DNA from: Rotaria sordida
Lineage: Eukaryota > Rotifera > Eurotatoria > Philodinida > Philodinidae
Direction of reading: 5' to 3'
Length of the DNA: 64,000 bases
NCBI GenBank assembly: GCA_905250125.1
Contig: CAJNOL010000338.1
Location: 1-64,000 of the forward strand
This document shows, piece after piece, positions 1 to 11,857 of this stretch. The stretch's first letter is position 1; every line of letters starts with the position of its first letter. Both the position numbers and the translations under genes were made by a program. The notes under the pieces were generated by a model that was given only the letters and a program-made list of their open reading frames with translations, did no database searches and was not told the origin of the DNA.

Positions 1-659
1 CCATAAGGATACCTATATCGATGCTCATGACAGTATTTATGCTGAAAGCAGTATCGATATCAGCTCCATATCTGTATTATTATACGTACCAACGCCCGGA
101 TTGACTATTACACCTGAGCCTCCTCCTGTAGGTAGTGAACCTAGTTGAGAACGTGCCCAATCAAGCCATAAGTTCTCACCACAACATTGATATTTCGATT
201 GAACGTCATCTATTACATTAATAGAAGTTTGATCTTCAATATATGAATTCATACGATATGATAAACGTGATTTTATATAACCAATTGCTTGAGAATTAAG
301 AACAAGCCCAACAATAATTGATACCAATGCTAAGACACCCAAGATAAATGAAGCAAGAGCAGCAATTTTACCTTGAAGAGAAAAAAATTCTCTCATGTTT
401 ATCTAAATTTTTAATATAAAAAATATTTACTTAGACCAGAATGTTGTCGCACGATGACAACTATACCTAGTATTCCAACTGCAATACTAAAAAATCCAAT
501 AACAATATTATAACCAGCTAAGCCTACTGATTGTCGAAAAATATCATGATATCGACTATATTTAGCTACAATACCAATTCCAACACCTAAATGAATGATA
601 CCCACGATCAAAATAAGGAATGCAACGATATAAGCCGCCGTAGGTCTTGATTTACCCAT
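1..659 (-). CDS. Tetraspanin family protein, 5' part (gene continues past the left edge)
   Basis: Tetraspanins are four-pass membrane proteins that organise other receptors in plasma-membrane microdomains. Exons read 659-431, 389-86 and 41-1, with introns of about 41 and 44 nt. The 5' end starts MGKSRPTAAYIVAFLILIVG. Three hydrophobic segments are visible: residues about 9-33, 48-70, and one straddling exon 2 (LASFILGVLALVSIIVGLV). The start of the large extracellular loop follows and carries the family's Cys-Cys-Gly motif (YQCCGENLWLDW). The first donor/acceptor pair (GTAAAT at 430, exon 2 from 389) joins in frame as HSGLKFFSLQG, although an alternative donor 6 nt upstream would also work. 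The second intron removes an in-frame stop near position 37. The fourth membrane segment and C-terminus lie outside the window. The subfamily cannot be decided. Confidence 0.82.
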
Positions 660-1399
660 TTGAACAAATAAAGTTTATCCAAAAGTAATATATATCATAA
701 AATTATACCTTTGTGCAATATTGTCTACTGTATTCAAACGTAATGTTTATTTCTTCTTTTTTTTCTTTTTGTTTTTCAGGTATATTCTTTACTATATTTA
801 TAATATATTTAAGGTTTAATATGTAACGAACTATTATATATTATATACTAAATGAAGAAGAAAAATAGTATTAAGTATAATCAAGAGAGCACATGTTTTT
901 TTCGTATGTACGATTTGCATCAGAATAATCTACGTCATTGGATGACTGATCATATTGTAACCAATGACGTGTGTCACAAAAAATAACTACAATGTATACT
1001 TTTTGTTTTTTTTGTGTGAACTTTTCGTCCTTAAAAAATCATACTTAATAGGACGATGTTTATCATAGTGTCAACAACGCATAATTATACTTATTGCATG
1101 CATATATAAGATTTGATCATACATTATTTTTTAAATATAGATTGAAACAAAATAGAGCTATTTACTGTATAACTTCGATCAAATCATTTAATGTATTAAT
1201 GTAAACATTTTTTTAGGAAAAAAACAACGTGCACTCATTTACCCACATCCTTCTTTTTAATCATATTACGTCAATATCTATACAATAGAATTTATTATCA
1301 AAAAAATGTTTCGTTTTTTTGTTTTGTTTTGTTTTGTTTTGTTATATGGCAAGACAAACAAATATATATATATAGAACAAAGACGAATAATCAACTGTA
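660..1399. other. Intergenic, no gene seen
   Basis: This is AT-rich spacer between the start of the tetraspanin gene and the 3' end of the protocadherin gene. It holds homopolymer tracts and a short GTTTT pentanucleotide array at about 1321-1340. The protocadherin 3' UTR (minus strand) must lie in its right part. No open frame with recognisable protein was found on either strand. Confidence 0.6.
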
Positions 1400-4300
1400 T
1401 TAAACAACACATTCACGTGATGAAATAAAACTTTTTATATTCAATTGTTTTTCCGCTGATTGATCAATACATATTTCAATATGTTGATTTGATGATATTG
1501 ATGATGATGATAATTCTAAACTACTAAATCCATAATCAGTACTTAATGATTGTGGAATTGTTGGAAGTTCATTTAAATGAATACATGGTGGATGTTGATT
1601 TTTACGTAATAATTCAGCTAATTTAAGATCATAATAATATGTTGATGAAGATGGATATATATGATTTATTAATTCTTTTTGATTATACCATGTTTGTATT
1701 CCACTTGATGATGAATTTGATGATGATGATGATGATGAATGTCCATTAATAATACATGCTGAATCATCTAAATAAAAAAAGCAAAAAAGCTATTAGTACA
1801 ATCCTTGTAGGACAAAAGTGTGAAGCACAATATATAAGTGTTATTGCTCATCATAGAACGATTGTTTTATTCTATCTATTTTCGGACACGTTTCTTCATT
1901 TTCCTTTTACTTAATTTTCGACAAAATATAATAAGGAAATATTCACAGACTGTATATCAATAACAACTAGAGTTCGTTGGGTTCGTTCCGGATTTGAGTC
2001 TGAAAATTTTAGATTCAACGAATTCTAGTCATCTGATAAATGTGTAAGACGCACTAGTCACTGAATACAAAAAACTGGAAGAAAGTATCTCGTATCTTCA
2101 GAATGACTATCCAACTCTGATTAGAAAATTTCACTGAGAGTACCTAAGTACGGTTCGATTTCTAAAAACATTCAATAAATTGTGTCTGTATCTGAAGATT
2201 TTGGATTCTAATTATATTTCAATAATTGTGTTTCAGAAATAGGAAAATAGTTTTATATATATTTGAACATACGATCATCATCTCGAATTGTTGAATTTGA
2301 TGAAGTTTTATATCGATCACTTGAACTTTCAGTCTATAATTAACAAAAAAAAAATAAAATTTTTAAATGTAATGTATTGTTCTTTCTTTCTTTCTTCTGT
2401 TATGTACCTTTTCACTATTATAATCATCATTATATTGTAAAAATGTTTGTTGATGTGTTGATAATGATAAAATATCATTTTTAGGTTTAGTTTTTCCACA
2501 ACATAAACAAATAATTAATGAAAATACAATTATACATATACATGTTATAATTAAAGCTAAACTAATTGCATAAATAAGTATCATACGATTATCTGAGAAA
2601 TTATATAATTGACATGAATTTAATATTGAACTATTACATATATCAATTTGAAGTTTAATTAATAAATATTCATTTGTATATTCATCAATTATATATAATG
2701 ATAATATATATGATGAAGCATATGGATGTGATATAAGACTTATTTCACCTGTTGAACTTATATTCCAACATGAAAGTAAATTTGTATTATTAAAAAAAAT
2801 TTTTGGTTGATATGTATAATTATTTAAATTTGTTATATCAATAATAAATGAAATTTTATTTTGTGTATTTATATCAAGAATTGTTCGTTGTTGAATAGAT
2901 GATAATGGTAAAATTTTAGGTAATAAATTATTCTTATTTATTGATATTGAATCAATATTAATGGTTAATAATTGTATTGTTGAACGTGAATTAATTGGAT
3001 CATAATCATGTGCTGTTATTTCAAATGTATAAGATAATAATGAACATGTTATAATTGTTGATTCATATGGTATATAAATATAACCAAGTGATGTTATATC
3101 AAGAATTAAACATGGATGAAATGAACGTATAGAATAATATATAAGACCTTGTAAACCTGAATCATAATCATATGCATATATACGACCAAGTATTGAACCA
3201 GGTTGAAGTATAGATTGTGAATATGTCCAATTATATGAATGATTTTTTTCAAATTCTGGTGAATGATCATTAATATCATGTATACGAAGAATAATTTTCA
3301 TTTGACTTGATAATGATGGTTGTCCATGATCATAAACTTTAATATAATATTCTAAATCAATTGTAGTTAAATTTTTTTGTTGAAATTTATTTAATATTTC
3401 AAAATCAATTGATTGATTTAAACTTAATTGACCTGTTTTAGAATTAATTATTAATAAATCTGTTTTATTTAATAAATAATATTCAATTTCACTATTTTGT
3501 TCTATATCACAATCATCTACAATTAATTTATCAATAATATAACCAATTGAATTATTTTCATTAATATTATATATTGTTGTATTTGTTATTATTTTTGGTA
3601 TACAATCATTTATATCAGTTATATTTAATATTAAATATAATTGTGTATGTAATGTTGGTGTACCTGAATCATGTGCAATTAATTGTATATTATTATATAA
3701 TGATTTTAATTCTCGATCAAGATTTTGATTAAGAATAAGTGAATATAATTTTATATTTTGAAAATTATTTTGATAGATTAATTTATAAATAAATGGTAAT
3801 GGTGGTTCAATTGTTTGTAATTGAAGATATGGATTTCCATTAGCTAAATTAAATATATACATAAAATATATTTAATAAAAATAGATAGATGATTAATAAT
3901 TGTATTATTATAAAATGTACATATTTATATCGAGTATGAATAATGGAGACTCTCTTTCAAAAATCAATCTCGTAGACTCATATCGAAATAATTTTACTGA
4001 AGTCTTCAGGTCTAACAATCCTAACAGAGAATCCATATGTTTCTTTTTTTGTAAATTCTTGATAGCTATTACCATTGAGAACAAAAACTTCAAAAATACA
4101 ATTAATCTTAACTTTATCATTTCTATGTAATATTAAAATAGATATCGGCATTGATAGTAATATGCTAAAGTTTAAAAGTTGTTATTATATATTATAATAA
4201 AATTAGTTAAATCAAATAATATTCAAGTTTTATTCAATATAGAAACTTCATTAACCGTGATATAGAATCGAGAGATATGCATCGGCACGTTCGATACAAT

Positions 4301-5803
4301 TCTTTTTATTCTCTTGTAAATATGTTATATATTAACATTTAGAAGAGTTACCTATTTCTGCGAGTGCATATATTAAATTTTGTCTATTCACTCTATAGAT
4401 ATAATCAAAAATATTATTTTTCTCGTATTCAATTTTCGAAATATTTAAAAATCTAAAATTTAAATAAATAAAATTACCAAATGAATCAAGATCATTGAGA
4501 ATAACATGTGCAATTGTTGTACCGACTAATGTATTTTCTTGAATAAAAATAACATTTTTATCATTTTGTTTTTTTAATGTTATGTCTTCTAAATTATAAA
4601 AAAAAAAACATATTTTTCTTTAAATTAAATTTCGTTTTTTTTTTTATAATTTTTACCTTCGACTTTAATTTGTATGAAAACAGGATTATCATTAATATCA
4701 ATAATACGAATAAATATACTAGCATATGTCGGTATAAAATTTTCATAAGCTTTAACAATTAATCGATAAGATTTTTCTCGTTCATAATCTAAAGTTTTAC
4801 TCAATTGAATTTGTCCAGTTAAATGATCAATAATAAATGGTGATTCAGTTAAAAGTTCATAAAAATTTTTTTCATTATTATCATTAATTGCTTCAATTTT
4901 TAATATTGTTGTTCCAATAACAGTATCTTCACGTATATCAATATTATAAATAGATTGAATAAATGTTGGTATTGAATCATTTATATTTAATATATGAATA
5001 TCAAGTTGTATTGAATTTGAACGTGGTTGTTTACCATTATCCGATGCAGTTAATATTAATGAATAAGATGATAAACGTTGACGATCAAGTGATGAACGTA
5101 CAATTAAATATGGAATATCATATGAGAAAAAATCAACATCAAAATCATCACAATTAGGTCCATCAAGTCTATATGATTGAACACTATTGAGTCCTAGAAA
5201 TAAAGAAAAACAAACTAGTTTTTGTTTAATGGGCGGTATTGTTATTTTGGTTTGTTTTTTTCCTTAGGGCGATGTTCGTTTTTATAGAAATATATATATA
5301 TGTATATTTATGTACAAGGTCAACAACGTACCTTCATCCGGATCGTTTGCACTAGGTAAAATGATTCGATAGCCTAGAGGTACATTTTCTTTGATATGTA
5401 TAACATGTATCATTGATTGTTTGTCGAAATTAGGTGAATGATCATTTCGATCTTTTATTTTAATTTCAATTATTTTATAAATTATTTTATCTTGAATTTT
5501 AATTGAAAGTTGAAGAATAATTTCACATAAATTACATGAACATTGTCGTTTTAAACACATTTGTTCACGATCAAGTATTGATTTAATAATTAAATGTCCT
5601 GTTTGATTATTAATTGTAAATAAATTTTTATTTAATGGTAATAATTCATATATTTGAAAAAAATTATTTGATTTTAGATTTAATTCTTTTGATAAATCAC
5701 TTATAAGTGTATTTATTGGTAATTTTTCTTCAATAGTATATTTTAAAATTTCATGACTGAAAATTTGAAGAAATAAATTAAGAAAAATGATTATAAACAA
5801 CAT
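1400..5803 (-). CDS. Protocadherin-like cell-adhesion receptor
   Basis: This is a single-pass calcium-dependent adhesion protein. The six exons are 5803-5333, 5194-4657, 4588-4352, 3843-2408, 2333-2273 and 1767-1400. All junctions keep frame and give about 1,036 aa. An N-terminal signal peptide (MLFIIIFLNLFLQIFSHE) is followed by about six cadherin repeats. These are marked by DRE/LDRE/LDYE, by A.D.G and by the linker motifs DRNDHSPNF, NINDSIPTF, DINDNPVF, DINDCIPKI and DINDHSPEF. A seventh, degenerate repeat may follow. A membrane segment (ALIITCICIIVFSLIICLCC) and a cytoplasmic tail of roughly 180 residues complete it. The tail has a serine run and no recognised catenin-binding or protocadherin CM motif. 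No EGF or laminin-G domain is seen, which favours protocadherin over classical or FAT cadherin. Intron 3 (about 510 nt) and intron 5 (about 505 nt) are long, and intron 5 holds a dispersed repeat. Confidence 0.88.
1975..2165 (-). repeat. Dispersed repeat copy A, in protocadherin intron 5
   Basis: Read on the minus strand, this segment resembles plus-strand 61050-61230 inside the TMEM8-like gene. Shared stretches include GAAGATACGAGATA followed by a T-rich block, TTTTTGTATTC(A/G)GTGACTA and AATTTTC(A)GA(C/T)TC. Identity by eye is patchy, around 65-75%, with gaps. It is a non-coding repeat of unknown class, with no open frame or termini recognised. Confidence 0.5.
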
Positions 5804-8800
5804 AATTAATCTGAAGAAGAAGAAAAAAACACTAAATAAGAAAAATTTGTATATTTTTTCAAAATATGAATTTTACCTACTGAACATTCGTTTTTTATTT
5901 TTCTTTTTGCTTATAACAAATTGCTATCAATACTAGGACAATTACTTTCATTCTCTTACTTTGCTACACATGATGTATTCAATCATCGATCTGTCCGATA
6001 TATATAGACAGTAGTCAATCTTTCGTTCATGTTTCAATCTTCAAGTTGCTTTTTGTTTTTTTTTGAACAAACAACAAAATATGTATGTTCAATGGAATGA
6101 GAACAGACAGAGAAAGCAAGAGAGAGAGAGAAGGGGAAGAAGGTCACTTCACGCCCGTTGGGCAAGAAAATGGCGAGAATATGAAAAAAAAAAAACGAAA
6201 ATTGAATTGGTTAATAGGTTCGATAATCGATGGCAATCAGTGAAATAACGAATTATTTCAATTAAATGAAACCTATTCAATCAAAATCCAAAGAGGAGAT
6301 GATTAAAAAAAGTTTTTTTTTTCAAATAAAGACTAGATTTTCTCTTCTAGAGTCTCACTCTTCTTTTTTTTTTTAATGAATAATTCAAGTGTTGAATGTA
6401 TATGAAAAAATAACATTATTGTTTTTGTTCGATACAAACTTATTCCCATGGTAGTTGGAAAGAGTACTACTTGTTATGTTTTTTTCTTCCTACATACAGT
6501 TTCAATTTATTCAAAGCCTATGCCGATCAACTCTTGAGTTATAGACAAAAAAGAATCTACCACTTCACAAATGAGTCAATAGACAGAGTGTAAGTATATA
6601 TTGATAGACTGTTGAGAAAAAAAAAAAAAAGAAAATCGAACAATAAGAACCGACCTGTTTGCAAAAGAAGTGTATCATCTATACGATATTCTAATGCCAT
6701 GAATACGTGTTTGACACGAAAAGATATATATGTGATGGGTGACGAATTCTACTCATTAAAGATTTCTTTTTTTTTTTGATCTATATTGTTTCTGTTCTCT
6801 TGTCTTCAATTGGTTCAACTTATTCATTGGTGCTCAATACACATCAGAAACAAAAAAGAAAAGAATAACCATGATGAATATATTCATTCATTAAACAAAA
6901 CATGAAAAGTACTATGCCGGAACTGCAACAGTTGCAGAATTCCAACCAGCCGATTATTGATCTCGAAGAAGGAAATTGTATATGTTTACAATAGAATATT
7001 GTTTTGAACAAAAAAAGGAAAAAGAATCTATTTGGATAATCACCTCGTCAATTTGTTGACCGATCAGATAAGCAAAATTAAATTTACCGTCTTATATCTT
7101 TGATGTGATCATATTATAACAGATCTACTCAAAAAAGTGACAATGTTGAATAATATCGACACATTTTGTATATGCACCTGAGGGATGCTAACATTGTTGT
7201 CAAAAAAAATTCCCTTTTTTTTTTTTTGTCCATAGAGGAAAAACGAAATTTTAGCCAATTGATATCAAGCAGCTAAAACAAGCTTGTTAGAAATAAACAA
7301 TTGACTTTTAAATTAGAATTATGTCATCAATTTTCACATAGTCACAGTCTGTTCGTATGTTTGTACATCAATCATCGACTTTACCAATGTCATCAGCATC
7401 TTAATGAATGCAAAACAAAAAATTAAATTAAATTTCCTTTGCCCACTTCACTATACACTTGATCACCAACAATTGAGAACATTCTTAAGTTGGACAGATG
7501 CATATAAAATGTACGAATAAAAAAAAAAAAAAAGAAAAGAAAAGCAAAAATTTAATATTAATCGACATGCTGTCAGCATTTCTGATTTTTGTATAGGAAA
7601 AAACAAACACTTGCTCGTTCTTCTTAATCCCTCCTATTTCACTTATGCTGCAGATGCTTATTCAATGATCAGTTTTGTCAATATTAAAAAGCATTGATTT
7701 AAATTGTTTTTATTAAGAGAGATTTTTATCTCTTAAAGAGAAATATAAATAAAAAAAAATGATTTCTACAAAATTACATTCGTACCTATGATGGTATGAA
7801 AAAAAAAGATCAAACGTCTTTTTTTTTTTGAATGAGAAATATACAAGCGCAATTGTAATAAGTTGTTAACAGCAGGTATTAGAAGTCCTCGTGTCATATC
7901 ACATACGTATACTTTTGATCGATTCGGTAACAAGAAAAAAAAAAAAAACAATAATCAATCGTATTCATCATTGTAAAATTTTTTAATCGATTACATATAA
8001 TTTATAATAGATAATTGAATAGAAAACAAGCAGAATAGAATCTATATTGATTTTTGTTGACAGATCGGATGTCTTTAGACTTTATGCATCATCGAATAAT
8101 TCTAAATCTATTCTATGAGAAAAAAATATATCAAGATGGATAATGATAATAGTTGAGTGTTTTTTCGAAACTTAATTAATCGATTTTTTTTAGTCTCTAC
8201 TGACAATTAGTATGAAATCCTAATATATATTTTTGTTTTGTTCATTCATTTTAAAATAACACTTTTTTCACTTATGAAGATAAGATCACAATTTATTATG
8301 AAAAAAAAAATGTATAGATATCGATACTGGTCGTGAAAAACCAAGACTGTTTCCATTTCTGCTTAAAATAATAGATTTCAATTGCTATGAAAGAATTTGA
8401 AATATTTTCTATTTACTGGATATGTAATATCGTATAAAGTGTTAGTTGAAATGAAATTGTGTAAATGCATTAGAAACTGTGAATTGTTTGTTTTCTCATC
8501 TTATCAATAGAGTGGTCATTATATGATTGATATATAGATTTGTTTTTCTTTTTCGTCATAGAATAAGAATGAATATGAATGTAAAAATAAATTACAACAT
8601 GTTTTTGATAGATTATATAATTAAATGAATATTAGTAAAAAAAAAAAAGAAATTACCGATGTCGAGATTTGTAAGTTTATTCAAATATATTCGTGATATA
8701 TTGTTAAAGATGTCCTATCATAACCATTAGACCATATCGGTCTGATAAACTTCGGATAATAACCTTGAGAATTCTATTTTTTGATAGGGATATTTTTTTG

Positions 8801-8811
8801 AGTAGTTACAG
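5804..8811. other. Intergenic, no gene seen
   Basis: About 3 kb of AT-rich DNA lies upstream of the protocadherin start, with many poly-A and poly-T tracts. Short open frames at 6063-6248 (+) and 7766-7951 (-) are low-complexity (Arg/Glu/Lys-rich or Phe-rich). They have no recognisable domain or splice partners. The protocadherin promoter probably lies in the left part, but I can point to no core element. Confidence 0.5.
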
Positions 8812-8936
8812 GTGATCGAAAAGTAATTAGATAAAATGTTCATTCACTTTTCAGCTTCTTAAAGGGGTCTGAAGAAATTTGAAAACATCGGATTAAAATC
8901 AAGATTTTCTATTGTTTCCAAATATAGCTTCAACAT

Positions 8937-9335
8937 TTCTCTAGGACTTCTGTTCTAGGAGTTATGAGTCGAACTTTTAGAGATACTAAAATTAAGTTTG
9001 GACGGAAAAAATTCACATTTTTTGCAGCAATAGTTTCCTTGACTGTATACGCTGTATTATAGAGGAATGGCCGAGTTCATCTTACACGTCTGTTTTCCAT
9101 GAAAATTGACACGGTGTTTCTTATTCAAAATGCTCACTGCTGAAAAATGACTTGCAGTAAACTAATCATTTGTATACTATTTTATAGAGAAATGTTTCTA
9201 TTTCATTTATTATATTTGAAATAATTTTCATTTCTAGTTTGAGTAATGTTTCGCATGCTAAAGTTCGTCCAAACTTAGTTTATGTATCTCTAAAAGGTCA
9301 ACTCATAACTTCTAAACGAGAAGTCCTATAAAATT
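8937..9335. repeat. Inverted repeat (hairpin) inside the composite element
   Basis: The left arm (about 8937-9008) and right arm (about 9263-9335) are inverted copies of roughly 75 bp. They share AGGACTTCT, AGTTATGAGT, CTTTTAGAGATAC and TAAGTTTGGACG, and are separated by about 255 bp of unrelated sequence. No open frame is present. It could be an independent foldback insertion or an inner layer of the element's own termini. Confidence 0.6.
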
Positions 9336-9430
9336 TTTGAATTTATTATTCAGAAAGGGCACAAAATTCTGATGCTAACTCTGTTAGTGTCAGTGATGAT
9401 AAACTCTGACGCTAAATAAAAACTACGATG

Positions 9431-9503
9431 CTTCTTCTAGTCTAGCTGGCTTAGAACATCTGCCAGAATAGCAGAAGATGTGGGTTCAAATCCCACGAAG
9501 GTA
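9431..9503 (+). pseudogene. tRNA-like sequence (tRNA pseudogene or head of a tRNA-derived SINE)
   Basis: A near-complete cloverleaf can be drawn. The D-arm stem is GTCT/GAAC (3 of 4 pairs, one a wobble) and its loop AGCTGGCTTA carries the usual A14, GG and A21. The anticodon stem TCTGC/GCAGA is perfect with a 7-nt loop CAGAATA. The variable loop has 4 nt. The T-arm GTGGG-TTCAAAT-CCCAC is perfect. The acceptor stem pairs only 5 of 7, one a wobble, and position 33 is A instead of the invariant U. A working tRNA is therefore unlikely. The formal anticodon would be GAA (Phe), but the body does not look like tRNA-Phe. The intact B-box (GGGTTCAAATCCC) fits a Pol III-derived repeat. Confidence 0.5.
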
Positions 9504-10034
9504 GTTGAGATAAGCTACACATACTGAAGACATATGAACTAGCGTATATCATCATTTGAAAAAAATAAAAATGAAAATGATTCGATTATTCTGATTTTAA
9601 TGTGATATGATTCGAATCATATCACTCAACGGAAGATATTAAAAGTGAGATAAATAAATATTGATATGTGCAGAAATTTTTTTATCAAAAGATACCATAA
9701 ATTCAATAGTATAAAATTTCTTATAAATAAATGAAGAAAAATCAATAAATGCTACCCTTGCTTTTGTTATCGTCTAAATTTAGAAGAATTTTCCTAATAG
9801 AAATTTTCTATTCAAAAAATTAATTCATTATCAAGAATATTGCTTGTTATTCTTGTAAATAATATAAAATCTATTACATCAGATTTTATTGAGTCCGTGT
9901 AATTAAATTACTCATAACTATTTACACTTATGTGTAAAGTCTTTGTTTAGCATGTTTGTTGGATTTTCGACCATTTATAAGTCATTAAACAGAATTAAAA
10001 GTAGTTAGCTAGAATAAGCATTTCACCATATCAC

Positions 10035-10570
10035 GATGGAGGAGTTTTGAAAGGAGAGTTCTCACTCGATATAAATAGTATATACGGAATCAGCATAGTC
10101 AATTAACCCCATCATTATTGAGACCTCAAGAGGACATCTCTGCACTCAACCAAAAAAAAAAATTTTTGAGAAAAATCCACAGAGAAAACGAACAAGAAGA
10201 GAAAAAATGACACGCTTCGCACTGGACTCGAATCAGCGTCACCTATACATACTCTTAGCAACTCAGATATATGCAATGTGTTATTCCCCTTTTCTTACTC
10301 ATACGTTGCTCTTCGAAGAGCAACGTGTTAGTAAGAAAAGAAGAACAACACATTGCATATATCTGAGTTGCTAAGAGTATGTATAACGCGACGTTGATTC
10401 GAATCTAGTGCGAAGCGTGTTCTTTTTTCTATCGATTTTTCTCAAAATTTATTTTATTTGAGTGCAGATATACGCTCTCAAAATTTCGACGGTGATGGGG
10501 TTAATTCACTACTCTGATTACGAATGTACTATTTATATCGAGTGAGAACTTGCCCTTCAAAACTCCTTCA
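10035..10570. repeat. Long imperfect palindrome of about 535 bp
   Basis: The two arms meet without spacer at 10314/10315, where a perfect palindrome (CGTTGCTCTTCGAAGAGCAACG, 22 bp, 10304-10325) forms the centre. The arms stay alike outward for about 255-280 bp. Shared blocks include GCATATATCTGAGTTGCTAAGAG on one arm and its complement on the other, CGCTTCGCACT, TTAACCCCATCA, and TTCTCACTCGATATAAATAGTA near the outer ends. Identity by eye is roughly 80-85%, with small gaps. No protein is encoded. As RNA it would fold into a long hairpin. Confidence 0.8.
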
Positions 10571-10985
10571 TGGGGATATTCTATTCCAATATTTATAAAA
10601 TGATTGACACAATTATGTGATTACACTCTCATGGGAAAATTTGATTTAAAAAAAGAAATAAATAACTCAGAAAAATGACGTCTAATATTCAGCATGTGTC
10701 AGACAATTTCTCTATAGATAACAATAAAAAATGGAAAGTATTTCTATTGGTCCAAACAAGCTATGATAAACTACCCACGAGTTTATGTGTACCGTGTATG
10801 TGTAGCTTATCATAACCAACGAAGGTCGTGTTATTCTTCATTCTGTCGCATAACATCAGTAGCCGTGTTTGTCCTGAATCATTATAAATATAGAAGCTAA
10901 CAAACTCAATGTTGTCGAATATCTCCAGATTTCTTTAAGATGTTGAAAATTGAATGAACATTTGATCTAATTACTTTTCGATCAC

Positions 10986-11857
10986 ACATTATTATTTATA
11001 GTGATAGAGATATTAAAAATTAAAGATTTCTAATGTACTTAATAATTATGTTCTTCTAGTTTACATTTACATAAAGTTTTAAAATTTTATATAGAAAAAT
11101 ATGCAAAATAGTTTCATAAAATAACCTTTAATCTAGAAAAGATATATCAATGGAAAGAAAATTTCTAGATGAATGTATTTCATACATATGAAAAAGTTTA
11201 CATTTTTCAGATTATTCAATTGTGAAAAAGATTATTGAAAATCTTGATTATTTATCAGTCAATGATTTATTTTGAACTTTGATCTTTACGTACAACATGT
11301 ATTTGTTAGAGATGTGTGGAATCAATTGTTTTTATTCCTGGTTTTCGGTTCTGATCTGATCACAGCCTCGCGTATCTATAGTCTTTATAACGGCGTCATA
11401 GACCAAAAGAAATGAAGATTACATATTCATATCTTTTTTCTATTCTTTCCATACTCTGATTCGTTCGTTCTTGAATTTTTTTACTCGGACTCGTATCTCA
11501 AAAGGTATTATGTACTCTATTCTTGTTTTATTTTTATCAAACGAACTATTGCTGAATAATGATGATAATTTTGTTTTCTTTGATAACAAATAAGCATATT
11601 ATTTCTTTACTAAAAAAAGAAAGATTAATAAATGATGTGTGTTTTTCATCGCTTTCTTTATTCACAAATAGTGTTTACCAAAAAAAAAACCGTAACGTGA
11701 CACGTATGTCTATCAAAACATGTACGTGAAGGTTCTCAGTTTTTCTTTTTCTTGTTCTGCTCTATATTGTCATATGACCCTATTTGCGTTGATCAACACG
11801 CATGACATTGTACTTTGTAACAAAAATAGTTCTGTATTATTCAGTTGAAAACTAGAC
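10986..11857. other. Intergenic, upstream of the GGCT-like gene
   Basis: AT-rich spacer with no open frame of note. Just before the next start codon is a pyrimidine/AG acceptor-like site (TATTATTCAG ending near 11842), about 15 nt upstream of the ATG. That would suit spliced-leader addition or a 5' UTR intron. Confidence 0.45.

Larger units (their letters stand above)
8812..10985. mobile_element. Composite repeat with terminal inverted repeats, non-autonomous DNA-transposon-like
   Basis: The left end, starting GTGATCGAAAAGTAATTAGA at 8812, recurs inverted at 10985 and runs inward for about 60 bp. The arms stay alike through an AATGTTCATTCA block and a CTTAAAG block. A TA dinucleotide lies 3-4 bp outside each end (8807-8808 and 10990-10991). 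The terminal sequence resembles Tc1/mariner ends in style, with the AAAAGTAATT block common in that superfamily. No transposase is encoded inside. The interior holds a hairpin (8937-9335), a tRNA-like sequence (9431-9503) and a long palindrome (10035-10570), so the unit looks nested. The superfamily assignment is inference. Confidence 0.55.

Noticed and set aside
3900-4130. Open frames on both strands within protocadherin intron 3
   Set aside because: Each lies wholly inside an intron whose flanking exons join in frame without it. The peptides match nothing and no inverted-repeat structure was evident.
6063-6248. 61-codon Arg/Glu/Lys-rich frame
   Set aside because: Low complexity arising from GA-rich sequence, with no splice partners or recognisable domain.
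9431-9503. Functional tRNA-Phe(GAA)
   Set aside because: U33 is A, the acceptor stem is partly unpaired, and the body does not resemble eukaryotic tRNA-Phe.
10200-10440. tRNA B-box-like GATTCGAGTCC in the palindrome arms
   Set aside because: The flanking bases do not form a T-stem, so there is no support for a tRNA origin there.
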